From Cryobacterium arcticum (lineage in GTDB: Bacteria > Actinomycetota > Actinomycetes > Actinomycetales > Microbacteriaceae), in contig NZ_QHLY01000009.1 of assembly GCF_003185895.1 (NCBI RefSeq), positions 1 through 64,000 on the forward strand: 64,000 nucleotides of DNA. The letters are read 5' to 3'. This document shows, piece after piece, positions 43,306 to 52,696 of the stretch. Made by a program: the position numbers and the translations under genes. The number at the start of each line of letters is the position of its first letter. Within the stretch, counting starts at the first letter, position 1. The notes under the pieces were generated by a model. The model was not told where the DNA came from, did no database searches, and saw only the letters and a list, made by a program, of their open reading frames with translations.

Positions 43306-43436
43306 GAGGCAAAGTTAGCGTGTCAAATGTCGCACGATGGAAATCAGCCGATGGCAAACGCGACGCAATCGTATGGCACCATAAGTGGGGGCGCAGGTAT
43401 TCGGCCTCGAAATGCACCTCAAAGAAAGGCCGCTGA
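43306..43436. promoter_or_regulatory. Divergent promoter region upstream of the exopolysaccharide locus
   Basis: A 131-bp AT-richer gap between the CPBP protease and the tyrosine kinase. A perfect short palindrome, TATGGCACCATA, lies at 43372-43383, and the kinase has a clear Shine-Dalgarno (AAAGAAAGG, ~43420-43428). No confident -35/-10 pair can be assigned. Confidence 0.4.
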
Positions 43437-44882
43437 GTGGAACTTCGCGACTATATCCGGATCCTGCGCAAGAGCTGGGTGCTCATCGTCTTGTTCACCC
43501 TGGTTGGGGTCGGGGCTGCCGCTGCGTATTCCCTCACGCTGACCCCCAAGTACAGCGCGACCGCGAAGGTCTTCGTCTCCACTCAGGGCGCGGGCACTAC
43601 GAGCGAACTTCAACAGGGCAGCAGCTTCACGATTCAGCGGGTCAAGACCTACTCCAGCCTTGTGAGCACCCCAATTGTTCTGCTTCCGGTCATCGGAACG
43701 CTAGAGCTCGGCATTACGAGTGACCAACTAGCCAGGCGCGTCACCGCCTCCGCTCCCGCGGATACGTCAATCATCGACATCACGGTAACCGATACCGACC
43801 CGGTGCGCGCTGCCGATACGGCAAATGCCGTGTCCCAGAGCCTCACTGCTGTCGTCGAAGATATTGAGGCGCCCGACGCCATTGACGCCGTTTCTCCGGT
43901 GAAACTCACCCGCGCTCAGGAAGCAACAGTCTCAGCGACACCGGTGAGCCCGAATGTACCGCTCAACATAGTGCTCGGGACCCTCATCGGACTGGCGCTC
44001 GGTGTCGGTATCGCGGTGCTCCGCGAAACGCTGGAAACCCGCATTCGAAACGAACACGATGTCGAGGGGATAACTGACGTCCCGATTCTCGGGGGCATCG
44101 TCTTCGACCCCCGGGCCCGTGATCGGCCGCTCATCGTGCATGTGGATCCCCGCAGCCCGCGCGCCGAGTCATTCCGCACCCTTCGCACCAACCTCCAGTT
44201 CCTCGATCTCGGCCGCACCGACCGCAGCTTCGTAGTCACCTCCTCTATTGAGAGCGAGGGCAAGAGCACCACCGGCGCCAACCTGGCCATCGCACTGGCA
44301 GATGCCGGGTCCCGGGTGCTCCTGATCGACGCCGACCTACGTCGTCCCAAGGTCGCGGAGTATATGGGAGTGGAGGGCGCCGCAGGGCTCACTGACTTGC
44401 TCATCGGCCGCGCCGAACTCGACGACCTGATCCAGCCGTGGGGCAAAGGGCAGTTGTTCGTTCTCCCGGCAGGTCAGATCCCACCGAACCCGAGCGAACT
44501 CCTCGGCTCTGCTCGAATGGGGCACTTCATCGAAGAGTTCAACCGGATGTTCGATGTCGTGATTTACGACACCCCGCCGCTCTTGCCCGTCACCGATGCA
44601 GCCATCCTGGCCAAGAACGTGGGCGGCGCGATTATCGTCGTGGCCGCCGGCCGTACGCACAAGAACCAGCTCAAGGGCGCGATTTCCGCGCTCGGCAATG
44701 TTGGCGCCCCGGTTTCCGGTCTGGTGCTCACGATGCTCCCGACCAAGGGCCCGGATGCCTATGGCTACGGCAGATACGGCTACGGCTACGGCTACGGCTA
44801 CGGTGACGACGTTGCCGCAGCATCAAAGACCATCGCGAAGCCGGCGCGCGCCCGCGTGAGGAAGAGCAAGGTCAGCAGTTGA
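43437..44882 (+). CDS. Polysaccharide co-polymerase / tyrosine autokinase (Wzc-type)
   Basis: 481 residues. N-terminal Wzz domain (VELRDYIRILRKSWVLIVL, first helix) and second helix at about residue 180 (NIVLGTLIGLALGVGIAVL) enclose the extracellular loop. The cytoplasmic bacterial-tyrosine-kinase domain has Walker A (SIESEGKSTTGANLA, ~276), A' (VLLIDADLRRPK, ~300) and B (VVIYDTPPLLP, ~379). The tail carries a Tyr-Gly repeat with seven tyrosines encoded at 44760-44804, the expected autophosphorylation cluster, then a basic Ala/Arg/Lys end. The GTG start is well supported. It controls chain length and export with the phosphatase next door. Confidence 0.94.
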   Translation: MELRDYIRILRKSWVLIVLFTLVGVGAAAAYSLTLTPKYSATAKVFVSTQGAGTTSELQQGSSFTIQRVKTYSSLVSTPIVLLPVIGTLELGITSDQLARRVTASAPADTSIIDITVTDTDPVRAADTANAVSQSLTAVVEDIEAPDAIDAVSPVKLTRAQEATVSATPVSPNVPLNIVLGTLIGLALGVGIAVLRETLETRIRNEHDVEGITDVPILGGIVFDPRARDRPLIVHVDPRSPRAESFRTLRTNLQFLDLGRTDRSFVVTSSIESEGKSTTGANLAIALADAGSRVLLIDADLRRPKVAEYMGVEGAAGLTDLLIGRAELDDLIQPWGKGQLFVLPAGQIPPNPSELLGSARMGHFIEEFNRMFDVVIYDTPPLLPVTDAAILAKNVGGAIIVVAAGRTHKNQLKGAISALGNVGAPVSGLVLTMLPTKGPDAYGYGRYGYGYGYGYGDDVAAASKTIAKPARARVRKSKVSS

Positions 44883-45517
44883 CCTCACCTGCACGTACTG
44901 GAGAAGCGCCGTTCAGGGTGCTGGTCGTGTGCACCGGCAACATCTGCCGGTCGCCCATGGCCGAACAGCTCCTGCGTGCCCGTCTGGTCGAGCTGGGCAT
45001 CCCGGCGGAAGTGTCCAGCGCCGGTAGCCGTGCCATGGTGGGTGACGCTATGACCCCGGAGGCCGCGGCTGTGTCGCGTCGGCACGGCGGAGGTGACGGT
45101 GCTCACGTAGCCCAGCAACTCACCGAGCAGCTCGTGTCTTCTGCGGATCTAGTGCTCACAGCGTCACGTGAGCACCGAAGTGCCGTCGTGGGGTTGCACC
45201 CGCGAGCGGCGCGGTACAGCTATACATTGAATCAATTCGCACGTCTTCTCGAGCCACTCGACAATGAGGCTGATGGCGCGGATGGCTCGCTGACCGGCAA
45301 CGACGCTCAAGCTGCGTCGCCCATGCGTCTGCGAGCGCTGGTGACTGAGGTGGCGGCCACCCGAGGGTTTTCCCCACCGCCCGCGCATCCCGCTGATGAC
45401 GACATTGAGGACCCGTACCGCCGGCCGGCCGAGGTGTACGACCGGGTGGGCGATCTAGTCGACAACGCCGTGACGACAATCGCCGATGCATTCGCGGCTG
45501 CGATTCGCCGAAATTAG
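44879..45517 (+). CDS. Low-molecular-weight protein tyrosine phosphatase (Wzb-type)
   Basis: 212 residues, TTG start overlapping the kinase stop (TTGA). The active-site loop VCTGNICRSPMAEQLL (Cys18-Arg24) and the general acid in DDDIEDPY (Asp-Pro) are intact. It is longer than the ~150-residue norm because of an insertion around residues 120-165 rich in Asp/Ala/Pro. It presumably dephosphorylates the tyrosine tail of the adjacent kinase to permit cycles of polymer assembly. Confidence 0.9.
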   Translation: MTSPARTGEAPFRVLVVCTGNICRSPMAEQLLRARLVELGIPAEVSSAGSRAMVGDAMTPEAAAVSRRHGGGDGAHVAQQLTEQLVSSADLVLTASREHRSAVVGLHPRAARYSYTLNQFARLLEPLDNEADGADGSLTGNDAQAASPMRLRALVTEVAATRGFSPPPAHPADDDIEDPYRRPAEVYDRVGDLVDNAVTTIADAFAAAIRRN

Positions 45518-45521
45518 CCGG

Positions 45522-46496
45522 ATGGCCAGCTCCATGCGTCGCGTTCCACGAGATTCATCACGCCTGCGGCCGTGGGCGGTCCTCGCCGTAGCCGCCTTCT
45601 TGGTGGTTGATTCGATACTACTTTTGAGCTTGTTCGGATCGCCATCTTCAACTCCGGTGACAGATCCGGCGGCGAGTCAGGCATCCACGCCGCTGCCCGT
45701 GATCAACGCAACTCCAACTCCATCAGCTGCCACAAATGTCGTGGTCACAGCTGCGCCGCCCGCCCGGATGCTCTCAGCGCTCGATGACAGCACCGCATGG
45801 CGTGCTAACACTGGTTCTTGTCCGGCCACGCCGGCCAGCCCTGAGGTCAGCACGGACGGTGGTGCAACCTGGACCACGACGGACGCGACGGGGACTGCCG
45901 AGGTCGTGGCACCACAGACTTTGCGCGTTCTCGACAGCACAACAGTCGAGATGGTGGCCCTCGACGAGATCAACTGCACACCGGAATACATCAAGACGTT
46001 CGTGGGTGGAGCAGACTACGCCCGGTACCCCGATCAGTTGGCAGCCAGGTGGTATGTCGACCCGGCGAATCGGTCGAGCGTGCACGCCCCCAATGGAAAT
46101 GTTCCTGTCCCGTGCAATTCAGTGGCTTCCTTGGCAGCTGAGTCAAGCACCGGCGACTCAGCCGCGGTCCTGTGCGCAGATCAGACCGTGATTCGTACGA
46201 CCGACGCCGGGCAAACCTGGTCACAATCTGTCTCAGTCCCTGGCGCAGTTAATCTGGGCGTAACCCAAATGGGGTACGTTATAGCCACGGTCGGTCTCCC
46301 GGAATGTGCGGGAGTGCAGCTGATCGCCCTGTCGGATGAAGCAGCTTCGCCCACCCCGACAGGCTGTCTCCAGGTAGCCACTCCATCGGAGACCTTGCCT
46401 GGCAATGTCGCCGTGTCTGAAGCCGCCGGCACACTCTGGGTGTGGGTCGGTGACGAGGTAAAGCGATCACTGGATGAGGGCGCAACGTGGGATTAA
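45522..46496 (+). CDS. Membrane-anchored BNR-repeat (sialidase/photosystem-assembly-like) protein
   Basis: 324 residues. The start ATG 45522 lies 4 bp after the phosphatase stop. A basic N-terminus and a single hydrophobic helix (WAVLAVAAFLVVDSILLLSLFG) serve as signal anchor, then a Pro/Thr/Ser linker. Three BNR-type Asp-box motifs (STDGGATW, TTDAGQTW, SLDEGATW) and paired cysteines suggest an extracellular beta-propeller fragment; catalytic sialidase residues are not recognisable. The position between phosphatase and priming transferase suggests a role in polysaccharide handling or surface sensing. Confidence 0.65.
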   Translation: MASSMRRVPRDSSRLRPWAVLAVAAFLVVDSILLLSLFGSPSSTPVTDPAASQASTPLPVINATPTPSAATNVVVTAAPPARMLSALDDSTAWRANTGSCPATPASPEVSTDGGATWTTTDATGTAEVVAPQTLRVLDSTTVEMVALDEINCTPEYIKTFVGGADYARYPDQLAARWYVDPANRSSVHAPNGNVPVPCNSVASLAAESSTGDSAAVLCADQTVIRTTDAGQTWSQSVSVPGAVNLGVTQMGYVIATVGLPECAGVQLIALSDEAASPTPTGCLQVATPSETLPGNVAVSEAAGTLWVWVGDEVKRSLDEGATWD

Positions 46497-46518
46497 CCAT
46501 TGTTGTGCTGGGGGGAAC

Positions 46519-48003
46519 ATGAGCAAGACTGAGGCTTCTGCCGGACTCGCTGATACAACCAGGCCTGGGGTGCATCGGACCTGGCGCGACACCTATGCGA
46601 CCCGGCTCGCCGTGACCGACTTCCTGGTGCTCATCTGGGTGGTTTTCGGAGTACAGATCGCCTGGTTCGGAGTGACAACTTCCGATATTCAGTTCCGCGG
46701 CCGGTTCAATGAGGTTGCGGTCAGTTACACCGTGTTCTCCGTCTCGATCATCGCCGCCTGGATGCTGATCCTCGGCATCTACGGAAGCCGAGGGTACCGG
46801 GTTCTGGGTACTGGTCCGCAGGAGTACAAGCAGGTCGCGGATGCCACGGTGCGTCTGTTCGGCCTGGTCGCCATCATCTCCTTTTTGTTCCATGTGGACA
46901 TTGCGCGCGGCTACATCCTGATGGCCTTTCCGATCGGTCTCGGCGTTCTCATGCTCTCGCGGTGGATGTGGCGGCAGTGGCTGGGTGTGCAGCGCCTCGG
47001 CGGTCGATTTTCGTCGCGCGTGCTGCTGGTCGGCTCGGAAGCATCGGCCACTCACTTGGCGCGCGAACTCGCGCGCCAGCCTGCGGCCGGCTACTTGGTC
47101 GTGGGCGCGTGCATTCCGAGTGGATTCATTGCCGACTACTTGCCCGGTACCAGGATCCCGGTCTTCAGCAACGTCCAGAAGCTCCAGGCGGCCATGGCGG
47201 CCGTCAACGCCGACACTGTCGTCGTCACCAGCAGCGATGAGTTGCCCCCCGACCGCATGCGTGAACTGAGTTGGAGTCTGGAGCCGGGCCGTCAACACCT
47301 GGTGGTGGCACCCAGCCTCACCGACATCGGCGGTCCACGCATCCACACACGGCCGGTCGCCGGCCTTCCCCTCATCCACGTGGAGACCCCTCGTTACGAG
47401 GGAATGAAGCTGTACACCAAGCGCGGGTTCGACCTCCTGGGCAGTTCCTTGCTTATCCTCTGTCTCTCACCCTTCTTGGCCATCATCGCGATCGCGATCC
47501 GGTTGAGCACCCCAGGAAGCGTGCTATTCCGGCAGGACCGCGTGGGGATCAACGGCCATCACTTCAACATGCTCAAGTTCCGCTCGATGGTCACGGATGC
47601 TGAAGCGCAGCTGGCCGAGCTTCAGGACCTGTCGGAAGGCAATGCCGTCATGTTCAAGATGAAGGACGATCCCCGCATCACGCCCATCGGCAAGTTTCTT
47701 CGCCGGTTCAGCCTGGACGAACTCCCGCAGCTGTTCAACGTTTTCGGCGGGACCATGTCGCTCGTCGGCCCGCGTCCGCCGCTCGAGAGGGAGGTGTCGG
47801 AGTACGAGAATCACGTGCACCGCCGGTTCTTGGTCAAGCCCGGCATCACCGGTCTTTGGCAGGTGAGCGGCCGGTCGAATTTGTCGTGGGAAGACACCGT
47901 TCGCCTTGACCTCTACTACGTGGAGAACTGGTCGATGACTGGTGACATCACTATTCTCTGGCGCACGGCAAAGGCCGTGCTGGCGCGCGAGGGCGCGTAT
48001 TAG
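46519..48003 (+). CDS. Polyprenyl glycosylphosphotransferase (initiating sugar transferase)
   Basis: 494 residues from ATG 46519 (GGGGGGAAC upstream). Four N-terminal helices and a CoA-binding-like Rossmann region (SSRVLLVGSEASATHLARELAR) precede the bacterial sugar transferase domain: KRGFDLLGSSLLI helix, LFRQDRVGINGHHFNMLKFRSM, RRFSLDELPQLFNVFGGTMSLVGPRP and GITGLWQVSGRSNLSWED. It transfers the first sugar-1-phosphate to undecaprenyl phosphate, starting repeat-unit assembly (WbaP/WcaJ/CpsE family). The specific sugar cannot be read from sequence. Confidence 0.95.
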   Translation: MSKTEASAGLADTTRPGVHRTWRDTYATRLAVTDFLVLIWVVFGVQIAWFGVTTSDIQFRGRFNEVAVSYTVFSVSIIAAWMLILGIYGSRGYRVLGTGPQEYKQVADATVRLFGLVAIISFLFHVDIARGYILMAFPIGLGVLMLSRWMWRQWLGVQRLGGRFSSRVLLVGSEASATHLARELARQPAAGYLVVGACIPSGFIADYLPGTRIPVFSNVQKLQAAMAAVNADTVVVTSSDELPPDRMRELSWSLEPGRQHLVVAPSLTDIGGPRIHTRPVAGLPLIHVETPRYEGMKLYTKRGFDLLGSSLLILCLSPFLAIIAIAIRLSTPGSVLFRQDRVGINGHHFNMLKFRSMVTDAEAQLAELQDLSEGNAVMFKMKDDPRITPIGKFLRRFSLDELPQLFNVFGGTMSLVGPRPPLEREVSEYENHVHRRFLVKPGITGLWQVSGRSNLSWEDTVRLDLYYVENWSMTGDITILWRTAKAVLAREGAY

Positions 48004-48091
48004 CGCGGGTGGTCCGGAGGGGCCGTTGCCCGCAAACGGCGTTCAGAGCGCCAGTGATCGTCCCACCCCCACCGAGTCGAAGGAAACCCAC

Positions 48092-49321
48092 GTGAGCACT
48101 ACGCGTCGTTACCGTGTGGGTGGTCAGTTCGCATGGGTGTCTGGCGGCCGCATTCTCGCCGCGCTTATTCAGGCATTGATCATGCTGGTTCTCGTTCGAG
48201 CGGTTTCCCCGGCAGAATTCGGCTTCTTTGCCGCGGTTTATGGAGTGCTGACCGTCGTACAGACCTTCTTCGACTTCGGCCTGCCGACACTCGTCGTGCG
48301 CGAACGCGCCAAGAAGGCGAATCCAGCCCTCGTGACGGCCGCGCTGCACTTGAACAATGGGCTTTCGCTCGCCATGGGCATGATGTTGGTCGTGGTCATC
48401 GGACTCCTGGGGTTCGTTGTCGACCCGCAGTTCTTCTTGCTCCTGCCGCTCGGGGTGTGGGCCGCGGCCGAAAGGAACGCCGATGCCTGGCTCGGAGTGA
48501 TCTTTGCCGATGGCGACGCCCGGATCAACACGACGAACCTGGTGAGCCGGCGGATCGGCAACCTGGCATTGTTCAGCGTGCTCATCTTCTCGACCGGCAT
48601 CGACCCGGTCCTTGCTTTCGGAGTGTCATCGGCTGTGGCGGCCTGTGCGTCATGGGTGTTCGCCCATCTGTACGTCAGAACCAGACTCGCACCGGCAGAA
48701 CGCATCTCACCCACTGTTCTCATGAGGATGTCCTATCCCTATTGGATCAACTCGGTCGCCACCCAGGCGCGCAACCTTGACGCGACCATCATCGGCTTTG
48801 TCGCAGGCACCGCGCAGGCCGGCTTTTACGCCGCGGCGGCCCGGCTGACGAGTCCGCTTCGAATCCTTCCCACGTCCCTCGCCTCGGTGCTGCTGCCAGC
48901 CTCCGCCACGCGAAATTCAAGCAACATGCGTGGCCTTCTGAGGCTCGTCGCCTATGTCGTCGGGGGTATGGCCGCCTTCTACCTGGTTCTGGGACTTGCC
49001 GTTCCGTTCGTCGTTCCGGTGGTCCTCGGTGAGGCCTACGCGGGCGCGATACCGGCGCTGCAGATCACTGCGGTCGGCCTGGTCTTTGCGGCGGCGGCGT
49101 CCCTGCTCGGGTCCCTCCTCCAGGGCGTGGGGCTCAAACACTATGTCGCCGGTACCGCGGTTTTGACAACTGTCGTGTGCCTCGCAGGGGTGGGGATCGG
49201 TGGCTTCCTCTGGGGCGCGATCGGGGCGGCCGCCGGGCTCGCATTCTCCTACCTGATCCAGAGCATTGTTCTGGTTACCCGCTTGACGACCTTCATTCTT
49301 CGAAAGGAGCCGAACCGATGA
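48092..49321 (+). CDS. Wzx-like polysaccharide flippase
   Basis: 409 residues with about 12 helices, starting GTG 48092 (AAGGAAA at 48080). The pattern GRILAALIQALIMLVLVRAVSPAEFGFFAAV at the N-terminus and the PYWINSVATQARNLDATIIGFVAG region belong to the MATE-like polysaccharide biosynthesis (RfbX/Wzx) family, which moves lipid-linked repeat units across the membrane. It overlaps the next gene by 4 bp. Confidence 0.9.
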   Translation: MSTTRRYRVGGQFAWVSGGRILAALIQALIMLVLVRAVSPAEFGFFAAVYGVLTVVQTFFDFGLPTLVVRERAKKANPALVTAALHLNNGLSLAMGMMLVVVIGLLGFVVDPQFFLLLPLGVWAAAERNADAWLGVIFADGDARINTTNLVSRRIGNLALFSVLIFSTGIDPVLAFGVSSAVAACASWVFAHLYVRTRLAPAERISPTVLMRMSYPYWINSVATQARNLDATIIGFVAGTAQAGFYAAAARLTSPLRILPTSLASVLLPASATRNSSNMRGLLRLVAYVVGGMAAFYLVLGLAVPFVVPVVLGEAYAGAIPALQITAVGLVFAAAASLLGSLLQGVGLKHYVAGTAVLTTVVCLAGVGIGGFLWGAIGAAAGLAFSYLIQSIVLVTRLTTFILRKEPNR

Positions 49322-50442
49322 GAGCATCCGCGACCCGGCTGTCCGCCAAACCAAGCCGCACCGTCTTCTACAGTGTCGCCGCTCAATGGGACAACCTGGG
49401 CGACATCGAAATCCGGAACGCCGCACTTGGGTGGGTCCGCGAGACCTCGGCCGACGTCATCGCCTATTCGGGCTCGATGCCGCCCGCATACCTGGCGGCG
49501 TTCGACTCGGACGAGAAGGTACGCTTCGTGTCCAGTCCGGTGCGTTACCAGGCACTGTTGTGGTCACATTTGCTGCGCCGGCGGGCGTCGATCGTATTCG
49601 CTCCCGGCCCGCAGGTCTTCGGTCCGAGCGCCAAGGCGATCGGCAAATCCTTGGTCAACCTCATCAACGTCGCCGCCGTCCGCGCGTCGGGCGGAGCTGT
49701 CCTGGCTGTCGGCCGCTCGCTCCGCGGGCGTGGCGGTCTCGCCCGACGGGTCGAGGCCGTAGTCGTGTCGGTCTTCCACCTCTATGTGGTGCGCGACACC
49801 CGCTCGGCAGAAGTCCTCGGAGAAGACCTCGTCAACGCGCCCGATCTCGCTTTCGCTCACGACTTCGGTGAATCCAATGCCGCGGGGGCCCGGACGGACG
49901 TCGTGATCTCGTTGCGAGGCGACCGGCCCGTCGGTGTGGAGGGCTTGCGGAAGGTTGTCGGGCACCTGCGATCGCAGGGGCTGAATCCCGTGTTCGTTAC
50001 GCAGGTCAAGCGTGATGACGATCAACATCGTGACCTCGGCCACTCCTTGAACATACCCACCGTGCTGTGGGAGGACCACACCCACCTGGAGCAGCTCGAG
50101 CGAGCCCGTGGGGCGTACGCCCATGCGGGAGTTGTTCTGAGTAATCGCCTGCACGCCCTCATCTTCGGCATCCAGCACGGCGCCTCCCCGATCGCGGTCC
50201 TCGACCTGGCGTCAGACAAGCTCACCTCCACGTTGCGGCCGTGGGTCGAGCTGCGGGTGACCAACCCCGATTTTGATCGATTGGATGATTCGGAGTGGCC
50301 CAGCGTGGAAATCCTCCCGCCGGTCGGTCAGGTGGAGGCCGAGGCCGAGCGAGCCCGCGTCGCGTTAGCTGATGTCGAGCGCCAATTCTTGCGCCTACTC
50401 GACACGAGCAAGAATGTCTCACTGGCCGAGGCCACGGTATGA
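49318..50442 (+). CDS. Polysaccharide pyruvyltransferase-family protein
   Basis: 374 residues, ATG overlapping the flippase stop, site AAAGGAG upstream. The PF04230 layout is visible: DNLGDIEIRNAALGW near the N-terminus, LRGDRPVGVEG, VVLSNRLHALIFGIQHG with the conserved Arg-Leu-His, and a C-terminal helix. Members add pyruvate ketals to sugars, giving negative charge, though some act otherwise. A second, divergent member is at 52693. Confidence 0.82.
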   Translation: MRASATRLSAKPSRTVFYSVAAQWDNLGDIEIRNAALGWVRETSADVIAYSGSMPPAYLAAFDSDEKVRFVSSPVRYQALLWSHLLRRRASIVFAPGPQVFGPSAKAIGKSLVNLINVAAVRASGGAVLAVGRSLRGRGGLARRVEAVVVSVFHLYVVRDTRSAEVLGEDLVNAPDLAFAHDFGESNAAGARTDVVISLRGDRPVGVEGLRKVVGHLRSQGLNPVFVTQVKRDDDQHRDLGHSLNIPTVLWEDHTHLEQLERARGAYAHAGVVLSNRLHALIFGIQHGASPIAVLDLASDKLTSTLRPWVELRVTNPDFDRLDDSEWPSVEILPPVGQVEAEAERARVALADVERQFLRLLDTSKNVSLAEATV

Positions 50443-51569
50443 GCCGTTCGCAGAGAACGCTGGTGGCCATTACTCAGCCCTACGTGCCTGGTTACCGGGT
50501 GCCGCTCTGGGCCAGGGTGGTCGACAATCTGAAGAGTGAGGGTGTGGAGTGCCGCGTCTTCTTTGGCGGAGATGCCGAACAGTTGCGCATCCGGGCCGGC
50601 CGCGGCGACGGCGTCGAGACCGAGTGGGCCACGCAGGTTCCGACCCGAACCGTGACCCTGCATCGTCGGTTGCCCAAGCTCATTCACCGCAAGCTGCCTC
50701 GGCGCTGGCGTGCGCGTCGCGTTCTGCTGGTCACCGAGATGCAGGTTTCCAACGTCAATGCCTGGGTGGCCATAGCGACGGGCCGTCGCATCGTGACCCT
50801 CGGTCATGGCTCGTCAGACACCACTGAGCAGAACCGTCTCGCGACGGTGCTTGAGAATCAACTCAACCGGTGGGCCGACCATGTTCTCACCTACACCGAC
50901 CGCGGTCGCAGGCACGTCATCGACGTCGGCCGGGTCAGGGAAAACCGGGTGACGGCGTTCCGCAACGCCACCGACACCGTGCGCTTGCGCGCCGCATTGG
51001 CGGGGGTGACTTCGGAGGCAGAGGCAGAATTTCGGCAGCACCACGGGATCCCCGACGACGCCATCATCGATCTCTATCTGGGCGCACTCAATCGGCACAA
51101 AAACATCGACCTGCTTGCGGGGGCCGCCAAGATCGTGTTCGCCGCGGATCCTCGACGGTGGCTTGTCGTTGCCGGCTGGGGAGAGGATGCGGCGCTCATG
51201 GAAGCGCTCGCTTCGGAAACGGGGCGGGTTGTGCTTCTGGGGCAGGCGTCGCCCGCAGACTACGCTCCGGCGGCCACTCAGGCCGGGGTTCTCTTGAACC
51301 CTGGCCGGGTGGGCCTGGTCGCTGTGGACGCGCTGATCATGGGCCTGCCCATCCTCACGACATCCGCCAGCGCGCACGCCCCGGAATTCGATTACCTGCG
51401 ACCCGGAATCGACGTCGTCGAGACTGCGCCGACGACCGCGGCCTTCGCCGACGGCTGGCTTACCGGTGCGATCGAGATTGAGACTCCTCCGCCGAATGTG
51501 CCATCCGTCGAGGCGGCCGCAGACATCATCAGCGGAGTGATCCTGAACCAGCTGGCGGTTCGGCGGTGA
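50439..51569 (+). CDS. Glycosyltransferase (GT-B fold, family-4-like)
   Basis: 376 residues, ATGA-coupled to the pyruvyltransferase. N-terminal acceptor domain begins TLVAITQPYVPGYRVPLWARV; the donor half contains LYLGALNRHKNIDLLAGAAKIV, WLVVAGWGEDAALMEALA and LNPGRVGLVAVDALIMGLPILTT, which mirrors the GT4 nucleotide-sugar site although the usual ExxxxxxxE appears as a weaker variant. It adds one sugar to the repeat unit. The donor is unknown. Confidence 0.8.
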   Translation: MSRSQRTLVAITQPYVPGYRVPLWARVVDNLKSEGVECRVFFGGDAEQLRIRAGRGDGVETEWATQVPTRTVTLHRRLPKLIHRKLPRRWRARRVLLVTEMQVSNVNAWVAIATGRRIVTLGHGSSDTTEQNRLATVLENQLNRWADHVLTYTDRGRRHVIDVGRVRENRVTAFRNATDTVRLRAALAGVTSEAEAEFRQHHGIPDDAIIDLYLGALNRHKNIDLLAGAAKIVFAADPRRWLVVAGWGEDAALMEALASETGRVVLLGQASPADYAPAATQAGVLLNPGRVGLVAVDALIMGLPILTTSASAHAPEFDYLRPGIDVVETAPTTAAFADGWLTGAIEIETPPPNVPSVEAAADIISGVILNQLAVRR

Positions 51570-52696
51570 GCGGCGGTGCGCAGCGTGTGCTGCACTACTA
51601 CGCCAGGTACCTCGAGCATCCGTCGGGCGTGACGGACTCGCTCAACCACTGGGCGGAAGCGTCCCTCGCGGCCGGAGACGACGTCTCGATCCTGGCCGCA
51701 ACACCCAACGGCGGCGACCGGAACGAGTTCGCGCTGAACGGAGTGGTGCGGACCATCGCACACTGGGGAAAAGGACGCGGTACCTGGATCCCGACCGGCC
51801 TCCTGAGGGAGCTCCGCCGCGGCGACCTCCTCGTTCTCCATGAGGGTTGGGTGCTCAGCAACGTTGTGGCCGGCGCGATCGCCCGTTTGCGCAAGGCCGA
51901 GGTAGTGGTGATGCCGCACGGCGTGTACGAGAAGCAGATCATCGAACACCAGCGTGACGTCCTCGGGATTCGTGCGCGCATGGAGCGTTGGTTGCTTCGG
52001 CAGGCCAGCGCCGTGCATGTCTTCTACGCTGGCGAGCAAGAGGTCGTCAAGCGATTTGAACCATCGGTCACCCGTTTCATCACCGTGCCCAACGGCACGA
52101 TGCCCGTGGCTGACGACGCCCTGTGGACCGGGACGGGTGACTATTTCTTGTGGATCGGCCGGTTCGATCTCTTCCACAAGGGGATCGACAATCTGCTCGA
52201 GTATTGGGCCCGGCTGCCTCAACCGCGTCCCAATCTGCGATTGGTCGGGCCGGACTTCCAGAGCGGTCGCGCCGCGGCAGAGGCCCTGGTCCTGAAGTTG
52301 GGGCTGGCCGAGAGCGTTCACATTCGAGGCCGTGTCACCGGCGCGGAAAAAGACGAGTTGCTCGCCGAATGTCTGGCGTACGTGCACCCCTCCCGGTGGG
52401 AATCCTGCAGCATCATGCTGCTCGAAGCCGCCGCAGCCGGAGTGCCCAGCCTGATCTCCGACAGCATCCATGCCGCCGGGGAACTCGTTCCCCGCAACGT
52501 GCTTCGATCGGTTGATTTCACCGACATCACCGTCGATGGCAAAGCAACATTGGATTCGGTGTCCAGAAACCGGGAGCTGGCCGCCAGCGCCCGCGACTGG
52601 GCCGCCACCGAAGCACGTTGGCCCCAGGTCGGAACCCACATGGTCGAGGCGCACACCGCCCTCGGCTTGCGTAAACAAGGAGGATCACGCCGATGA
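51566..52696 (+). CDS. Glycosyltransferase family 4
   Basis: 376 residues, GTG start overlapping the previous stop. The N-terminus begins SGGAQRVLHYYARYLEHPSG (glycine-rich acceptor-side loop). The donor domain has FLWIGRFDLFHKGIDNLLEYWARL, RLVGPDFQSG, VHIRGRVTGAEKDELLAE and HPSRWESCSIMLLEAAAAGVPSLI, containing the EX7E pair. A standard retaining transferase of the repeat-unit assembly set. Confidence 0.88.
   Translation: MSGGAQRVLHYYARYLEHPSGVTDSLNHWAEASLAAGDDVSILAATPNGGDRNEFALNGVVRTIAHWGKGRGTWIPTGLLRELRRGDLLVLHEGWVLSNVVAGAIARLRKAEVVVMPHGVYEKQIIEHQRDVLGIRARMERWLLRQASAVHVFYAGEQEVVKRFEPSVTRFITVPNGTMPVADDALWTGTGDYFLWIGRFDLFHKGIDNLLEYWARLPQPRPNLRLVGPDFQSGRAAAEALVLKLGLAESVHIRGRVTGAEKDELLAECLAYVHPSRWESCSIMLLEAAAAGVPSLISDSIHAAGELVPRNVLRSVDFTDITVDGKATLDSVSRNRELAASARDWAATEARWPQVGTHMVEAHTALGLRKQGGSRR

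Noticed and set aside
51392..52678. 428-residue minus-strand frame opposite the glycosyltransferase at 51566
   Set aside because: It is antisense to a gene with a clear GT4 motif set and overlap-coupled neighbours, with no independent support.
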